Source of the DNA: an uncultured Bacteroides sp.
Lineage (GTDB): Bacteria > Bacteroidota > Bacteroidia > Bacteroidales > Bacteroidaceae
Assembly (NCBI GenBank): GCA_900546355.1
Contig: URCM01000002.1
Location: 11,534 to 75,533, forward strand
Direction of reading: 5' to 3'
DNA: 64,000 bases
The notes beneath the pieces are model-generated. The model did no database searches. It saw only the letters and a list, made by a program, of their open reading frames with translations, and was not told the origin of the DNA. A program made the position numbers and the translations under genes. Shown in pieces: positions 51,218 through 60,491 of this stretch (the first letter of the stretch is position 1; each line of letters starts with the position of its first letter).

Positions 51218-52288
51218 ATGAATCGGTTCGGGGAAACACTGATACGCTGGTATCAGGAAAACAAACGGGATTTGCCGTGGAGGGATACGAAAGATCCTTA
51301 TAAAATATGGATATCGGAGATTATTTTGCAACAGACACGGGTGGCGCAGGGATACGATTATTATTGTCGTTTCGTGGAGCGGTTCCCGGATGTTTTCGCG
51401 TTGGCGGATGCTGATGAAGACGAGGTGATGAAATATTGGCAAGGGTTGGGGTATTATTCACGGGCGAGGAATTTGCATGAGGCTGCCCGGACAATAGCCG
51501 GGCGGGGCGCGTTTCCTGAAACATACGAGGAGGTGCGTAAGCTGAAAGGAGTGGGCGACTATACGGCCGCCGCCATTTGTTCGTTTGCTTACGGCATGCC
51601 CTATGCTGTGGTAGACGGGAATGTCTATCGGGTACTTTCCCGCTGGATGGGGATAGAAGAACCTATCGATACTGCATCGGGCAAGAAAATGTATGCCGCT
51701 TTGGCGCAGGAGCTGCTGGAAGAATCGGAGCCGGCATTGTATAATCAAGCCATTATGGATTTCGGCGCTTTGCAGTGTGTGCCTGCGTCGCCTTCGTGTT
51801 TGTTTTGTCCGTTGTCGGACGGTTGTGTGGCTTTGCAAAAGGGGCTGGTCGGCGTGTTGCCACGCAAGCAGCACAAAACGAAGGTGACCGAACGTTATTT
51901 CCTTTATTTTTATATAGAGGCAGGCGGTTGCACGTTTCTCCATAAGCGTGAGGCCGGAGACATCTGGCATAATCTGTATGAGTTACCTCTGATAGAGACA
52001 GAGCGGGAGATAGCCTGGGAAGAGTTGTGCGGGCTTCCGGCGTATAAGCGGCTTTTCGACGGATGTAAGGTGCATGCCGTCCGGCTGGTAGAAAAGCGGG
52101 TAAAGCATGTATTGTCTCATCGGGTGATTTACGCCGATTGTTACAAAGTGGTGATTGGCGAAACGGATAAGCCTCAGGGGGCGTTTCTGCGGGTATCAGC
52201 AGATGATTTACAGAAATTTGCGGTTCCTCGTTTGGTTTCTCGTTTTTTTTCTTTAATTTTGAAACCAAATCATAAAGAAAAAGAGTAA
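51218..52288 (+). CDS. mutY: A/G-specific adenine glycosylase
   Basis: 356 residues. It removes adenine opposite 8-oxoguanine. The catalytic half shows SEIILQQTRVAQG (catalytic Glu), the helix-hairpin-helix LKGVGDYTAAAI, VVDGNVYRVLSRWM with catalytic Asp, and a 4Fe-4S cluster site C-x6-C-x2-C-x5-C in CVPASPSCLFCPLSDGC. The C-terminal NUDIX-like domain reads 8-oxoG. It ends two bases before ssb. Confidence 0.95.
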   Translation: MNRFGETLIRWYQENKRDLPWRDTKDPYKIWISEIILQQTRVAQGYDYYCRFVERFPDVFALADADEDEVMKYWQGLGYYSRARNLHEAARTIAGRGAFPETYEEVRKLKGVGDYTAAAICSFAYGMPYAVVDGNVYRVLSRWMGIEEPIDTASGKKMYAALAQELLEESEPALYNQAIMDFGALQCVPASPSCLFCPLSDGCVALQKGLVGVLPRKQHKTKVTERYFLYFYIEAGGCTFLHKREAGDIWHNLYELPLIETEREIAWEELCGLPAYKRLFDGCKVHAVRLVEKRVKHVLSHRVIYADCYKVVIGETDKPQGAFLRVSADDLQKFAVPRLVSRFFSLILKPNHKEKE

Positions 52289-52289
52289 G

Positions 52290-52721
52290 ATGTCATTGAA
52301 TAAGGTTCAGTTGATAGGCAATGTCGGGAAAGATCCTGATGTGCGTTATTTGGATAGCGGGGTGGCGGTAGCTACATTCCCGTTGGCTACTACCGAAAGA
52401 GGTTATACGTTGGCAAACGGCGTGCAAGTGCCTGAACGTACAGAGTGGCACAACATCGTGTTGTGGCGTGGTTTGGCGGAAACAGCCGAGAAATATGTGC
52501 ATAAAGGCGACAAGCTTTATATAGAAGGTAAGATACGTTCGCGGTCGTATGATGACCAGAACGGTATCAAGCGTTATGTGGTAGAGATTTTCGGGGATAA
52601 CATGGAGATGCTTACTCCACGTCAGTCACAGCCTCAGCCGGAAGCAGTCAATGCACGGCCTGCGGCGGCTTCGCAACCGGCGCAACAACCGTCCTCGCCT
52701 TCCGATGACTTGCCGTTTTAA
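52290..52721 (+). CDS. ssb: single-stranded DNA-binding protein
   Basis: 143 residues: OB-fold start SLNKVQLIGNVGKDPDVRY, WHNIVLWRGLAETAEKYV, KLYIEGKIRSRSYDDQNGI, a Gln/Pro/Ala linker and the conserved acidic tip SDDLPF that recruits repair proteins. It lies directly downstream of mutY. Confidence 0.96.
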   Translation: MSLNKVQLIGNVGKDPDVRYLDSGVAVATFPLATTERGYTLANGVQVPERTEWHNIVLWRGLAETAEKYVHKGDKLYIEGKIRSRSYDDQNGIKRYVVEIFGDNMEMLTPRQSQPQPEAVNARPAAASQPAQQPSSPSDDLPF

Positions 52722-52774
52722 GAGAATGCCTTTATGGGGCATGCGAACTTGATGTTTAACTAAATTGTATTATT

Positions 52775-54112
52775 TTGGATCCTGACTCGTGTTTATCTTT
52801 CATTAAAGATTGGTTAGGCGGCTTGACTTTTACATCTCCTTCAGCGGGAGCGGTTGTAGCCGCGATTGTTGCTATTGTGTTATTGTGCATTTCCGGTTTG
52901 GTCTCGGCTTCGGAGATAGCTTTCTTTTCTTTGTCTGAAGATGAAGAGGATAAAGTGAACGAAGGAAAGTCGGAGTCAGACAAGCGTATCCGGAAATTAT
53001 TGGACGATTCCGAACATCTGTTGGCCACTATCCTTATCTCTAATCATTTCATCAATGTGGCGATAGTGGTCTTGGGCTTGTATTTCTTCGCTGATGTGGC
53101 AGATTGGGAAGGTGCTTATTGGCTGGGACTTATTCTGCTTACGGTTATCCTGACTTTTCTTTTGATGTTGTTTGGCGAGATTATGCCTCGCATTTATTCG
53201 GCGCAGAATGCGTTGGGTTTTTGCCGCACGGTGTCTTCGCTTGTTTCTTTCTTGCGCGTTTTTTTCCGTCCTTTCTCGAACCTGTTGGTCCGGTCGGCTT
53301 TTTTTGCCAACCGGATGGCACAGAAACACAAGAAGCCTGGGCTTTCGGTAGACGAACTTTCACAGGCTTTGGAATTGACCGATAAGAATGAAATATCGGA
53401 AGAAAGTAATATGCTGGAAGGCATTATCCGTTTTGGCGAGGAAACGGCGAAGGAGGTGATGACTTCTCGGTTGGATATGGTGGATTTGGAAATCGACACG
53501 CCGTTTCCGGAAGTCATCAAGTGTGTGGTCGACAATGCTTATTCCCGTATTCCTGTCTACGAAGAATCGCGCGACAATATAAAAGGCATTCTGTATATCA
53601 AAGATTTGTTGCCTTATATAGAAAAAGGAGACGATTTCAAATGGCAGAATCTGATACGTCCCGCTTATTTTGTGCCCGAGACCAAGATGATTGACGATTT
53701 GCTCCGCGATTTTCAGGCGAATAAGATTCATATAGCGATAGTAGTGGATGAGTTTGGAGGTACTTCGGGACTGGTGACCATGGAGGATATTATCGAAGAG
53801 ATAGTAGGGGAAATCAATGATGAATACGATGATGAAGAGCGTACTTATGTAAAGCTCTCGGATACAGTGTATGTGTTCGAAGGAAAAACATTGCTTACCG
53901 ATTTCTATAAGATTATCGGCGTTGATTCGGATGATTTTGAAGAGGTCGCCGGAGATGCCGATACCTTGGCGGGCTTAGTGTTGGAATTGAAAGGTGAGTT
54001 TCCGGCGTTGCACGAGATTATCCGTTACAAGGATTTCATATTCGAAGTGCTCGAAATGGACGCGCACCGCATTGTAAAAGTAAAAGTCACCCGGAAGAAT
54101 GTCTCTGTTTAA
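52775..54112 (+). CDS. gldE: gliding motility-associated protein GldE (CBS/CorC-HlyC family)
   Basis: 445 residues from a TTG start; no ATG lies nearby. An N-terminal membrane domain of the CNNM/DUF21 type (about four helices, VVAAIVAIVLLCISGLVSAS) is followed by two CBS domains (VMTSRLDMVDLEIDTPFPEV, FVPETKMIDDLLRDF), then the transporter-associated domain (LTDFYKIIGVDSDDFEEVAG). The Bacteroides GldE is not tied to gliding and may act in divalent metal transport or envelope maintenance. It overlaps the next gene by 14 bases. Confidence 0.9.
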   Translation: MDPDSCLSFIKDWLGGLTFTSPSAGAVVAAIVAIVLLCISGLVSASEIAFFSLSEDEEDKVNEGKSESDKRIRKLLDDSEHLLATILISNHFINVAIVVLGLYFFADVADWEGAYWLGLILLTVILTFLLMLFGEIMPRIYSAQNALGFCRTVSSLVSFLRVFFRPFSNLLVRSAFFANRMAQKHKKPGLSVDELSQALELTDKNEISEESNMLEGIIRFGEETAKEVMTSRLDMVDLEIDTPFPEVIKCVVDNAYSRIPVYEESRDNIKGILYIKDLLPYIEKGDDFKWQNLIRPAYFVPETKMIDDLLRDFQANKIHIAIVVDEFGGTSGLVTMEDIIEEIVGEINDEYDDEERTYVKLSDTVYVFEGKTLLTDFYKIIGVDSDDFEEVAGDADTLAGLVLELKGEFPALHEIIRYKDFIFEVLEMDAHRIVKVKVTRKNVSV

Positions 54113-54773
54113 AAGTTGGGAATGCGAGGGGGGCAGGTTCGCCGTTTGGAAGGTAGAAGAGACGGCGGAAGAGATGCGTGCCGCCTTGGGGGATGCGTTG
54201 CCTTATGATGAGGAACTGTCCCGTTTGCGTGCCGAGTCGCGCCGGATGGAGTATTTAGCCGTTCGGGTATTGCTGAAAGCGATATGCGGAGAGGAAAAGC
54301 AGGTTTGCCATGAGCCTTCGGGCAAGCCTTTCCTGGCAGATTGTAGTTATCATTTGTCTATTTCCCATACCAAAGGGTATGTAGCTGTGGCGCTTCACCC
54401 AACGGCAGAAGTGGGTATAGACATCGAACAGGTTTCTGACAGGGTGTTGAAAGTAGCCAGCCGTTTTATGAGTGACGAAGAATTGCGAGGTGAAACAGAT
54501 GCGCTGAAGGACTGTCACGATGATACGTCGTCCGCTACCTTATATTATATGTTGCTGCATTGGTCGGCGAAAGAAACCTTGTTTAAGTTGATGGATCAAG
54601 CGGAGGTCGATTTTAAGCGTCATCTCTGTATGTCGCCTTTCCGTGTGTATCCCGAAGGATGTTTCGCCGGTAGGGAATATTGCACTCCACAATCGAAAAA
54701 TTACCTGATTCATTATTTTCTTCATCCTCATTTCGTGTGTACATGGAGTGTCGGTCAAGAGAATAAGCCGTAG
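54099..54773 (+). CDS. 4'-phosphopantetheinyl transferase superfamily protein
   Basis: 224 residues. The motifs SYHLSISHTKGYVAVAL, VGIDIEQVSDRV and LLHWSAKETLFKLM carry the Mg2+-binding Asp/Glu and the WxxKE-type core (W-S-A-K-E) of Sfp-like enzymes. It transfers phosphopantetheine from CoA to carrier proteins. Which carrier it serves is not visible; no polyketide or NRPS gene is near. Confidence 0.88.
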   Translation: MSLFKSWECEGGRFAVWKVEETAEEMRAALGDALPYDEELSRLRAESRRMEYLAVRVLLKAICGEEKQVCHEPSGKPFLADCSYHLSISHTKGYVAVALHPTAEVGIDIEQVSDRVLKVASRFMSDEELRGETDALKDCHDDTSSATLYYMLLHWSAKETLFKLMDQAEVDFKRHLCMSPFRVYPEGCFAGREYCTPQSKNYLIHYFLHPHFVCTWSVGQENKP

Positions 54774-54778
54774 CCAAT

Positions 54779-54833
54779 AAAGGCACAGCGCGAATAGTAG
54801 TGTTTTCAACCGGTGAAAAAGCGCTGTGCCTTT
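54779..54833 (+). terminator. terminator after the phosphopantetheinyl transferase gene
   Basis: AAAGGCACAGCGC (54779-54791) pairs with GCGCTGTGCCTTT (54821-54833), followed shortly by a run of seven T residues near 54837. Confidence 0.8.
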
Positions 54834-54863
54834 GTCCTTTTTTTATGTTCTGGTATGCTTTTC

Positions 54864-55061
54864 TTAGAAACTGTTTTAAATTTATTGTGTGACGATTTTG
54901 GATGAGTTTTTGAGGCATTTCCGCTTCTGTGATGAGGAAGATAGCGGGCTATCTGACGAAGAACAGGAGCGAAAAGAACCAAAAAATCGCCCAAAGCACA
55001 CACGAAAACGGATACATCAAGCCAAGAAAAACTTTTTGGAGAAATTCAAAACAGTTTCTTA
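54864..55061. repeat. longest copy of the MITE-like inverted-repeat element
   Basis: 198 bases starting TTAGAAACTGTTTTAAATTTA and ending AAATTCAAAACAGTTTCTTA. The interior includes GGATGAGTTTTTGAGG, a GACGAAGAACAGGAGC segment absent from the other copies, and the ATCGCCCAAAGCACACACG core. It runs up to the rprX stop codon, so part of it lies in the 3' end of that transcript. A chance open frame crosses it. Confidence 0.8.
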
Positions 55062-56840
55062 TCCTTCTTTATTCTTTTGCAGGGTGAATACGAATTCCAG
55101 CCCTCCGCTGGGGTTGTTCTTGGCAAAGATGGTTCCTCCGTGGAAAAGAACGGCATTCTTGACAATGGCAAGCCCCAGTCCGGTTCCTCCCAATTTACGC
55201 GAGCGTCCTTTGTCTACCCGGTAAAAACGTTCGAAGATGCGGTTCAAATGTTCTTCGGGCACGCCTACGCCTGTATCGGAGAAACTGAAGTAGTAAAATT
55301 TCTCATCCTCACGGAAGCAGTTGATTTTTATGGTTACACCTACGCCGGCATACGCAATGGCATTGTCTGTCAGGTTGCGGAAAATAGAGTAGAGCAGCGA
55401 ACTGTTTCCGTTGATGATCAATTCGTTTGGCATCCGGTTGATGACTTTGATGTGTTTTTCCTCCAGGGCCAACGCCACTTCGTTCAGCATATTTTTCAGC
55501 ATCAGGCTTAAGTTGACATTTTCTCTTTCTACTAAATTGGGTGCTTCATCCATGCGGGTCAGCACCGAGATGTCGCGTAAAAGCACAGTCAGGCGGTTGC
55601 TTTGCGCATAGCTGCGCTCAAGAAAAGCCTGCATGGTGGTTTGTGGCAGGTTGGGCGTGTTGAGAATGGTCTCTAAGTACCCTTGTATGCTGCTTACGGG
55701 TGTCTTCAGTTCGTGTGCAATGTTTTGGGTCAGTTGGCGTTTCAAGCGGGCTTGTTGTTCTTCTTGCGTAATGTCAATGATGGAAATCTCGAACGATAAA
55801 TCCTGGAAAATGATACATTCTACCGAGAAAGAACGTCCGTTTTTGTCGACATGCAGCGACAGGCGTTTCTCTTCTTTGCTGAAGTTGCCTTCATTGCGGT
55901 TAAGGAAATCGGTTATCGGTTGCAGTTCGGCTATGTTGAACACCTCTTCTGTAGAGGTCAGGTTGTGGTCGGAAATCGTATTGGCATACTGGGTAAACAG
56001 GTTGTTTACCAGTATTTCTTTCCGTTCCCGTGTGAATACGCCTAATCCTTCGTGGGAAGTCTGTAAGTGGGAAATCAGTTTCTCACGTTCGATGTATAAA
56101 GCTTCTTTGGCGCGGTGCAGCCGTTGGTATATCTTGATGATATGTTGGGATATTTCTCCCAGTTCGTTTTTGGGGAACGATTCTGTAATGTCTATCGGTT
56201 CGTTACGGTCTGCGCGTAGGGCGAACTGTTGTAGTTTTGTGATGGACATTCCCAATTTCCTGGTGTAACGGTAGAACAAGACAATCAGCATCAGGCTGAC
56301 GGCGAACGTGAACCATATGAATTCGGAATCGGCCTTTAGATGTTTGCTAAGGCTGACATTATAGGGTAAAGCCGAGCGGATAATCAGTTGTTGCGAAGGA
56401 TAGTATCGGGCCGAGTAGAAAAAATTTCCCCCCTTGATGCTTGCCGAGTGGCGGTTGATGCTGTATCCGCTTCCGTACATCAGCGCCTCTTGCACTTCCT
56501 TGCGGTTGCGGTGGTTTTCGAATTTGCTTGTATCGGGCTGGATATTGTCGTACACCACTTTCCCTTGCGGAGTGATGAGGGTCACGCGCAAGTCGGGAAT
56601 CATGTGGGTTACTACATAATGATGCAAGGAGTCGGCATCAAGCTGGCCATTGTCCGCAATGAAATCGTACATGCGGTTGTTATAGTTTTGTAGCTGCATA
56701 TTCAGCAAGTCGCTTTTATATTCCTTTTCACGTTTGTATTGGAATATCAGGAAACATACAGCGAAGGTGATGAACAACATGACAACAGATAAGAAGAGTC
56801 GTTTGCTGAACGGTAGCAGGCGATACATCAGTTTGGTCAT
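55059..56840 (-). CDS. rprX: sensor histidine kinase RprX
   Basis: 593 residues from MTKLMYRLLPFSKRLF. Two transmembrane helices flank a periplasmic sensor (first SVVMLFITFAVCFLIF, second FIWFTFAVSLMLIVLFY near 180). A HAMP-like region and a PAS-like stretch follow, then the H-box IAHELKTPVSSIQGY and ATPase motifs (N-box NLTDNAIAYAG, DTGVGVPEE, KLGGTGLGLAIV). It pairs with RprY encoded upstream. Its last codons abut the repeat element. Confidence 0.93.
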   Translation of the reverse strand: MTKLMYRLLPFSKRLFLSVVMLFITFAVCFLIFQYKREKEYKSDLLNMQLQNYNNRMYDFIADNGQLDADSLHHYVVTHMIPDLRVTLITPQGKVVYDNIQPDTSKFENHRNRKEVQEALMYGSGYSINRHSASIKGGNFFYSARYYPSQQLIIRSALPYNVSLSKHLKADSEFIWFTFAVSLMLIVLFYRYTRKLGMSITKLQQFALRADRNEPIDITESFPKNELGEISQHIIKIYQRLHRAKEALYIEREKLISHLQTSHEGLGVFTRERKEILVNNLFTQYANTISDHNLTSTEEVFNIAELQPITDFLNRNEGNFSKEEKRLSLHVDKNGRSFSVECIIFQDLSFEISIIDITQEEQQARLKRQLTQNIAHELKTPVSSIQGYLETILNTPNLPQTTMQAFLERSYAQSNRLTVLLRDISVLTRMDEAPNLVERENVNLSLMLKNMLNEVALALEEKHIKVINRMPNELIINGNSSLLYSIFRNLTDNAIAYAGVGVTIKINCFREDEKFYYFSFSDTGVGVPEEHLNRIFERFYRVDKGRSRKLGGTGLGLAIVKNAVLFHGGTIFAKNNPSGGLEFVFTLQKNKEG

Positions 56841-56989
56841 AAGCAATCCGTTTTTATATTGTATCAAAGGTTCACCACAGGTTATACTGGTTGAATCAAT
56901 AGCGAATAATTAATAAAGGTGTAACCCATGCACCGTTATTCTTTATTCACTGTTAATTAGGAGTCGCTTTTAATCTGTGGTGAAATCGT

Positions 56990-57676
56990 TTATTCGCATT
57001 CGAAACAATAACCGTATCCCAGGCGGGTGACGATGCATTTACCATACTCTCCGATTTTCTTGCGCAGGCGGGTGATATTCACATCAATGGTACGGTCGAG
57101 TACATATACTTCATCGTTCCATACTTTCGAAAGGATGTCTTCGCGCGAGAAGACCCGTCCGGCGTTCTGCAATAACAAAAGCAGGATTTCGAATTCTTTT
57201 TTGGTCAGCGAAACTTCTTCGCCATCAATGGTCACTTTTTTCTGCGGCACATTGATGACAAGTCCTTTGTATTGCAGTTCTTCACTTTCTCTCCGTTGCA
57301 GGTTGGCGGTGCGGCGCAATACGGCTTTCACGCGCATGATGACCTCACGTAATGAAAATGGCTTCGAAATATAGTCATCGGCTCCTAAGTTAAAGCCCGT
57401 AATCGTGTCGTTTTCTGTATCTTTGGCTGTGATGAAGATGATGGGGATATTGGCTGTATCTTTGTCGGCTTTCAGCATCCGTGCCATTTTGAATCCGGAT
57501 ATTTCGCCCATCATCACGTCTAATAACAGCAAGCTGTATTGCGTGAGGTCTAATTTTAACGCTTCTTCTGCCGAGTTAGCGGTATCTACTTTATAACCTT
57601 CCATTTCGAGGTTGAACTTCAAGATTTCACATAAGTCATCTTCATCGTCTACTACAAGGATTCGATATTCGTTCAT
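56990..57676 (-). CDS. rprY: response regulator RprY (OmpR type)
   Basis: 228 residues from MNEYRILVVDDEDDLC; the longer open frame upstream is non-conserved. The receiver has Asp10/Asp11, the phosphoacceptor Asp53 (LLLLDVMMGE) and Lys105 (DDYISKPFS). The C-terminal winged helix shows SLTKKEFEILLLLLQNAGRV and VLDRTIDVNITRLRKKIG. It lies 149 bases upstream of rprX on the same strand. In Bacteroides, RprY has been linked to stress-related regulation (literature knowledge). Confidence 0.94.
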   Translation of the reverse strand: MNEYRILVVDDEDDLCEILKFNLEMEGYKVDTANSAEEALKLDLTQYSLLLLDVMMGEISGFKMARMLKADKDTANIPIIFITAKDTENDTITGFNLGADDYISKPFSLREVIMRVKAVLRRTANLQRRESEELQYKGLVINVPQKKVTIDGEEVSLTKKEFEILLLLLQNAGRVFSREDILSKVWNDEVYVLDRTIDVNITRLRKKIGEYGKCIVTRLGYGYCFECE

Positions 57677-57776
57677 GGCTTTATTATTGGTTTGTAAAAG
57701 TTGATATATCCCATTTTCCGTTTGCAAAGATGCGTCCTTTTTGTTTCTTTGGTATGAAATAGGTATTACAATGAGG

Positions 57777-58826
57777 TTACAATTCGGCCCGGGTAAATTC
57801 TCCGGCAATAGAATGGTTCATTTCGTTGCGTACTTGTTGCGGGGTCAGGTTATGTCCCAGTAAGAACATTAATTTGGTAAGTACACTTTCTACGGTCGCA
57901 TCGTATCCGCTGATGACACCGGCATCCAGCAAGTGCAATCCAGTTTCATAACGAGCCATTTCCACTGTACCCGTGGAACATTGCGAGATATTGACAATGA
58001 CGATGCCACGCAGGGTGGCTTCTTTCAGCAATTGGATGAACCACGGCTTTTGGGGGGCGTTGCCCGATCCGTATGTTTTCAGCACTACGGCTTTTAGTCC
58101 GGGCGAATGCAGGATGTTGCTTACGATGTTTTCTTGTATGCCTGGGAAGATGGTTAGAATCACCACATTTGTATCGAATACGAAATGGGCGTGCATCGGA
58201 ATGTCGGGTCGTGCCCGGCGGATGCGGTCGTATTCATATTTAATATGGATGCCTGCCGTGGCCAGCGGGGGGTAATTGAACGAGCGGAAGGCATTGAAGT
58301 TTTCTGCATTGATTTTCGTGGTACGGTTCCCTCGCAAGAGCAGGTTTTCGAAGAAGATGCACACTTCGGGCACGACAGCTGTCCCATCGGGATGCTTGGC
58401 CGCAGCTATTTCGATAGAGGTTATCAGGTTTTCCTTACCATCGGTGCGCAGCACGCCGATGGGCAACTGGCTTCCCGTCAGGATGACCGGTTTGCTCAGG
58501 TTTTCCAGCATGAAGCTCAAGGCAGAAGCCGTATAAGCCATGGTATCTGTACCGTGCAGGATGACAAATCCGTCGAAATTATCATAATTATATTGGATGA
58601 TTTTCACCAGTTTCGCCCATAGCGCCGGCTCCATGTCCGAGGAGTCGATAGGTGGAGTAAACTGGTACGACGAGATGCGGTAATTGAAGCGTTTCAGCTC
58701 CGGTACGTTCTCTTGAAGCTGGTCGAAGTTGAATGCTTCCAATGCTCCCGTTTCCGGATTCTCAATCATGCCGATTGTTCCGCCGGTATAGATAAGGAGT
58801 ACGGAAGGATAGTTTGGCTTAATCAT
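57777..58826 (-). CDS. ansA: type I L-asparaginase
   Basis: 349 residues from MIKPNYPSVLLIYTGGTIG. The first catalytic Thr is in YTGGTIGM (residue 14-17 region) and the second set in FVILHGTDTMAYTASAL; VILTGSQLPIG and VVLKTYGSGNAP follow. The absence of a signal peptide marks the cytoplasmic type I enzyme. It ends 100 bases upstream of rprY. Confidence 0.93.
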   Translation of the reverse strand: MIKPNYPSVLLIYTGGTIGMIENPETGALEAFNFDQLQENVPELKRFNYRISSYQFTPPIDSSDMEPALWAKLVKIIQYNYDNFDGFVILHGTDTMAYTASALSFMLENLSKPVILTGSQLPIGVLRTDGKENLITSIEIAAAKHPDGTAVVPEVCIFFENLLLRGNRTTKINAENFNAFRSFNYPPLATAGIHIKYEYDRIRRARPDIPMHAHFVFDTNVVILTIFPGIQENIVSNILHSPGLKAVVLKTYGSGNAPQKPWFIQLLKEATLRGIVIVNISQCSTGTVEMARYETGLHLLDAGVISGYDATVESVLTKLMFLLGHNLTPQQVRNEMNHSIAGEFTRAEL

Positions 58827-58973
58827 ATCGGATGCGTATTTTGGTGCAAAGGTACGAAAAACAATTGATAATATGCAATGAATAATTGACAATTTGATTG
58901 GTTGGAGGGGCGATATCTGATTGCTTGGACCTTTTTATGTTTCAATTTGCAAGTTTTATGCGGAGGTAAAATA

Positions 58974-59055
58974 ATGCACCTATGTTCATCGGCTCCCGAA
59001 TATAGGTGCATGGAGTGTCAGGGTTATATTCGGAAGTGATTGAATATAGGTGCAT
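58974..59055. repeat. triple ATAGGTGCAT repeat
   Basis: ATGCACCTAT at 58974-58983 faces ATAGGTGCAT at 59002-59011, and a third copy in direct orientation lies at 59046-59055, each right-hand copy preceded by GAAT. It is in the 243-base gap between ansA and trpA and may form a hairpin at the end of the trp operon. Confidence 0.55.
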
Positions 59056-59069
59056 GAAAAAGAGTAGGC

Positions 59070-59849
59070 TTATGCTTTTCCCAGCATCTTCTTGAGCCGT
59101 GTAACCGCTTTCAGGGCATCGCCTTGTTCTTCATTGAGAAGCGTGACGAATTTGCTTCCGATGATACATCCGGCGGCGTGGGCGGACGCGGCTTCATAAG
59201 TCTGCTGGTTGGAGATGCCGAAACCTATCATGCGTGGGTTGCGCAGGTTCATCGCTTCGATACGGCGGAAGTAGGCTTGTTTTTGCTCATCGAAATCTTT
59301 CTGTGCTCCGGTAGTGGCGGCGGACGATACCATGTAAATGAATCCTTCGGTATGTCGGTCGATTTTGCGGATGCGCTCTTCGCTGGTTTCGGGAGTGATG
59401 AGCATGATGACGCGCACGCCATATCGTTCGGCTATGGGACGGTATTCTTCGATGTAGTCTTTAAATGGGAGGTCGGGGATGATGAAGCCATCGATGCCGT
59501 ATGCCTGGCAGGTTTGACATAGACGTTCGAATCCGTATTGCATAATCGGGTTAAGGTATCCCATCAGGATAAGAGGGATATGCACTTTGTTGCGGATATC
59601 CTTCAGTTGGCAGAGCAACTGGCGGAGGGTCACGCCGTTACGCAGGGCTTGGGTGGCTGCATCTTGGATGACCGGGCCATCTGCCATGGGGTCGCTGAAG
59701 GGGATGCCGATTTCTATCATATCGACGCCTTGCGCTTCGAGGGTGCGGATAATGTCTACGGTGTTGTCGGTTTTCGGGTTTCCGGCACAGAAATAAATGG
59801 AAAGAATTCCGTGCTTCTTTTGTTCGAATAATTGGTTGATACGGTTCAT
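59070..59849 (-). CDS. trpA: tryptophan synthase alpha chain
   Basis: 259 residues converting indole-3-glycerol phosphate to indole and glyceraldehyde-3-phosphate. The signature MIEIGIPFSDPMADGPVIQD includes the catalytic Glu and Asp; GFIIPDLPFKDYIEEY and GFGISNQQTYEAA follow. It is the last gene of the trp operon, 24 bases after trpF. Confidence 0.96.
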   Translation of the reverse strand: MNRINQLFEQKKHGILSIYFCAGNPKTDNTVDIIRTLEAQGVDMIEIGIPFSDPMADGPVIQDAATQALRNGVTLRQLLCQLKDIRNKVHIPLILMGYLNPIMQYGFERLCQTCQAYGIDGFIIPDLPFKDYIEEYRPIAERYGVRVIMLITPETSEERIRKIDRHTEGFIYMVSSAATTGAQKDFDEQKQAYFRRIEAMNLRNPRMIGFGISNQQTYEAASAHAAGCIIGSKFVTLLNEEQGDALKAVTRLKKMLGKA

Positions 59850-59873
59850 GGTTGAGTAAAGTTTGGATTGTTA

Positions 59874-60491
59874 TTAACAGGATGTTTTCTTGATGGTCTC
59901 GATGAATGTCTTCAGCCTTGCTGCATCTTTTACGGCAGGAGCGGTTTCGAAGCCACTGTTCAGGTCGATGCCTGCCCACTTGGGATGACGGAAGCGGCAG
60001 AGTTCGTTCAGGCTTTCGGGACGTATGCCTCCACTTAGGATGAACGGTGTGTCTCCATCGTAGTGCCGGAGCAGTTCCCAGTCGAATGTTTTCCCCGAGC
60101 CTCCGAAGCCTGTACAAGGAGTATCGAAGAGCAGGTAATCGCAATAGGGGGCAAAGGGTGGAATCTGCTTCAGGTCGGCTATGCTTCGGAGTGCGAATAC
60201 CTTGATGAGGCGATAGCCTTCCGTGTGCAGGATGCTGCATAGTTCGGGGCTTTCTGTTCCGTGGAGTTGCAGGAAGTCGAGCCGGAGCGCATGGGCACGT
60301 TCGCGGATGTTTTCGATGCTTGCATTGGCGAATACTCCTACCCGTTTGCTCCGTTCCGGCAGGTAATCGGGTGTTGTGGCTACATACCGTTTGGAGCCTT
60401 CGTAGCAGATGAATCCCATCCAGTCGGCTCCGGCACGTTCTACTGCACGGATGTTGTCTGCTTCACGCATTCCGCATACTTTCACTATCAT
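59874..60491 (-). CDS. trpF: phosphoribosylanthranilate isomerase
   Basis: 205 residues of a TIM-barrel enzyme. The catalytic Cys7 is in IVKVCGMREADNI; GFICYEGSKRYV, GVFANASIENI, LDFLQLHGTES, and LSGGIRPESLNE complete the family pattern. Its ATG overlaps the trpC stop codon (ATGA at 60488-60491), so the two are translationally coupled. Confidence 0.96.
   Translation of the reverse strand: MIVKVCGMREADNIRAVERAGADWMGFICYEGSKRYVATTPDYLPERSKRVGVFANASIENIRERAHALRLDFLQLHGTESPELCSILHTEGYRLIKVFALRSIADLKQIPPFAPYCDYLLFDTPCTGFGGSGKTFDWELLRHYDGDTPFILSGGIRPESLNELCRFRHPKWAGIDLNSGFETAPAVKDAARLKTFIETIKKTSC

Noticed and set aside
54889-55224. Open frame of 111 codons crossing the repeat at 54864-55061
   Set aside because: It consists of repeat sequence followed by antisense of rprX. 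Its tail (KNFLEKFKT type) occurs wherever the element ends in that frame, so it is a by-product of the repeat.
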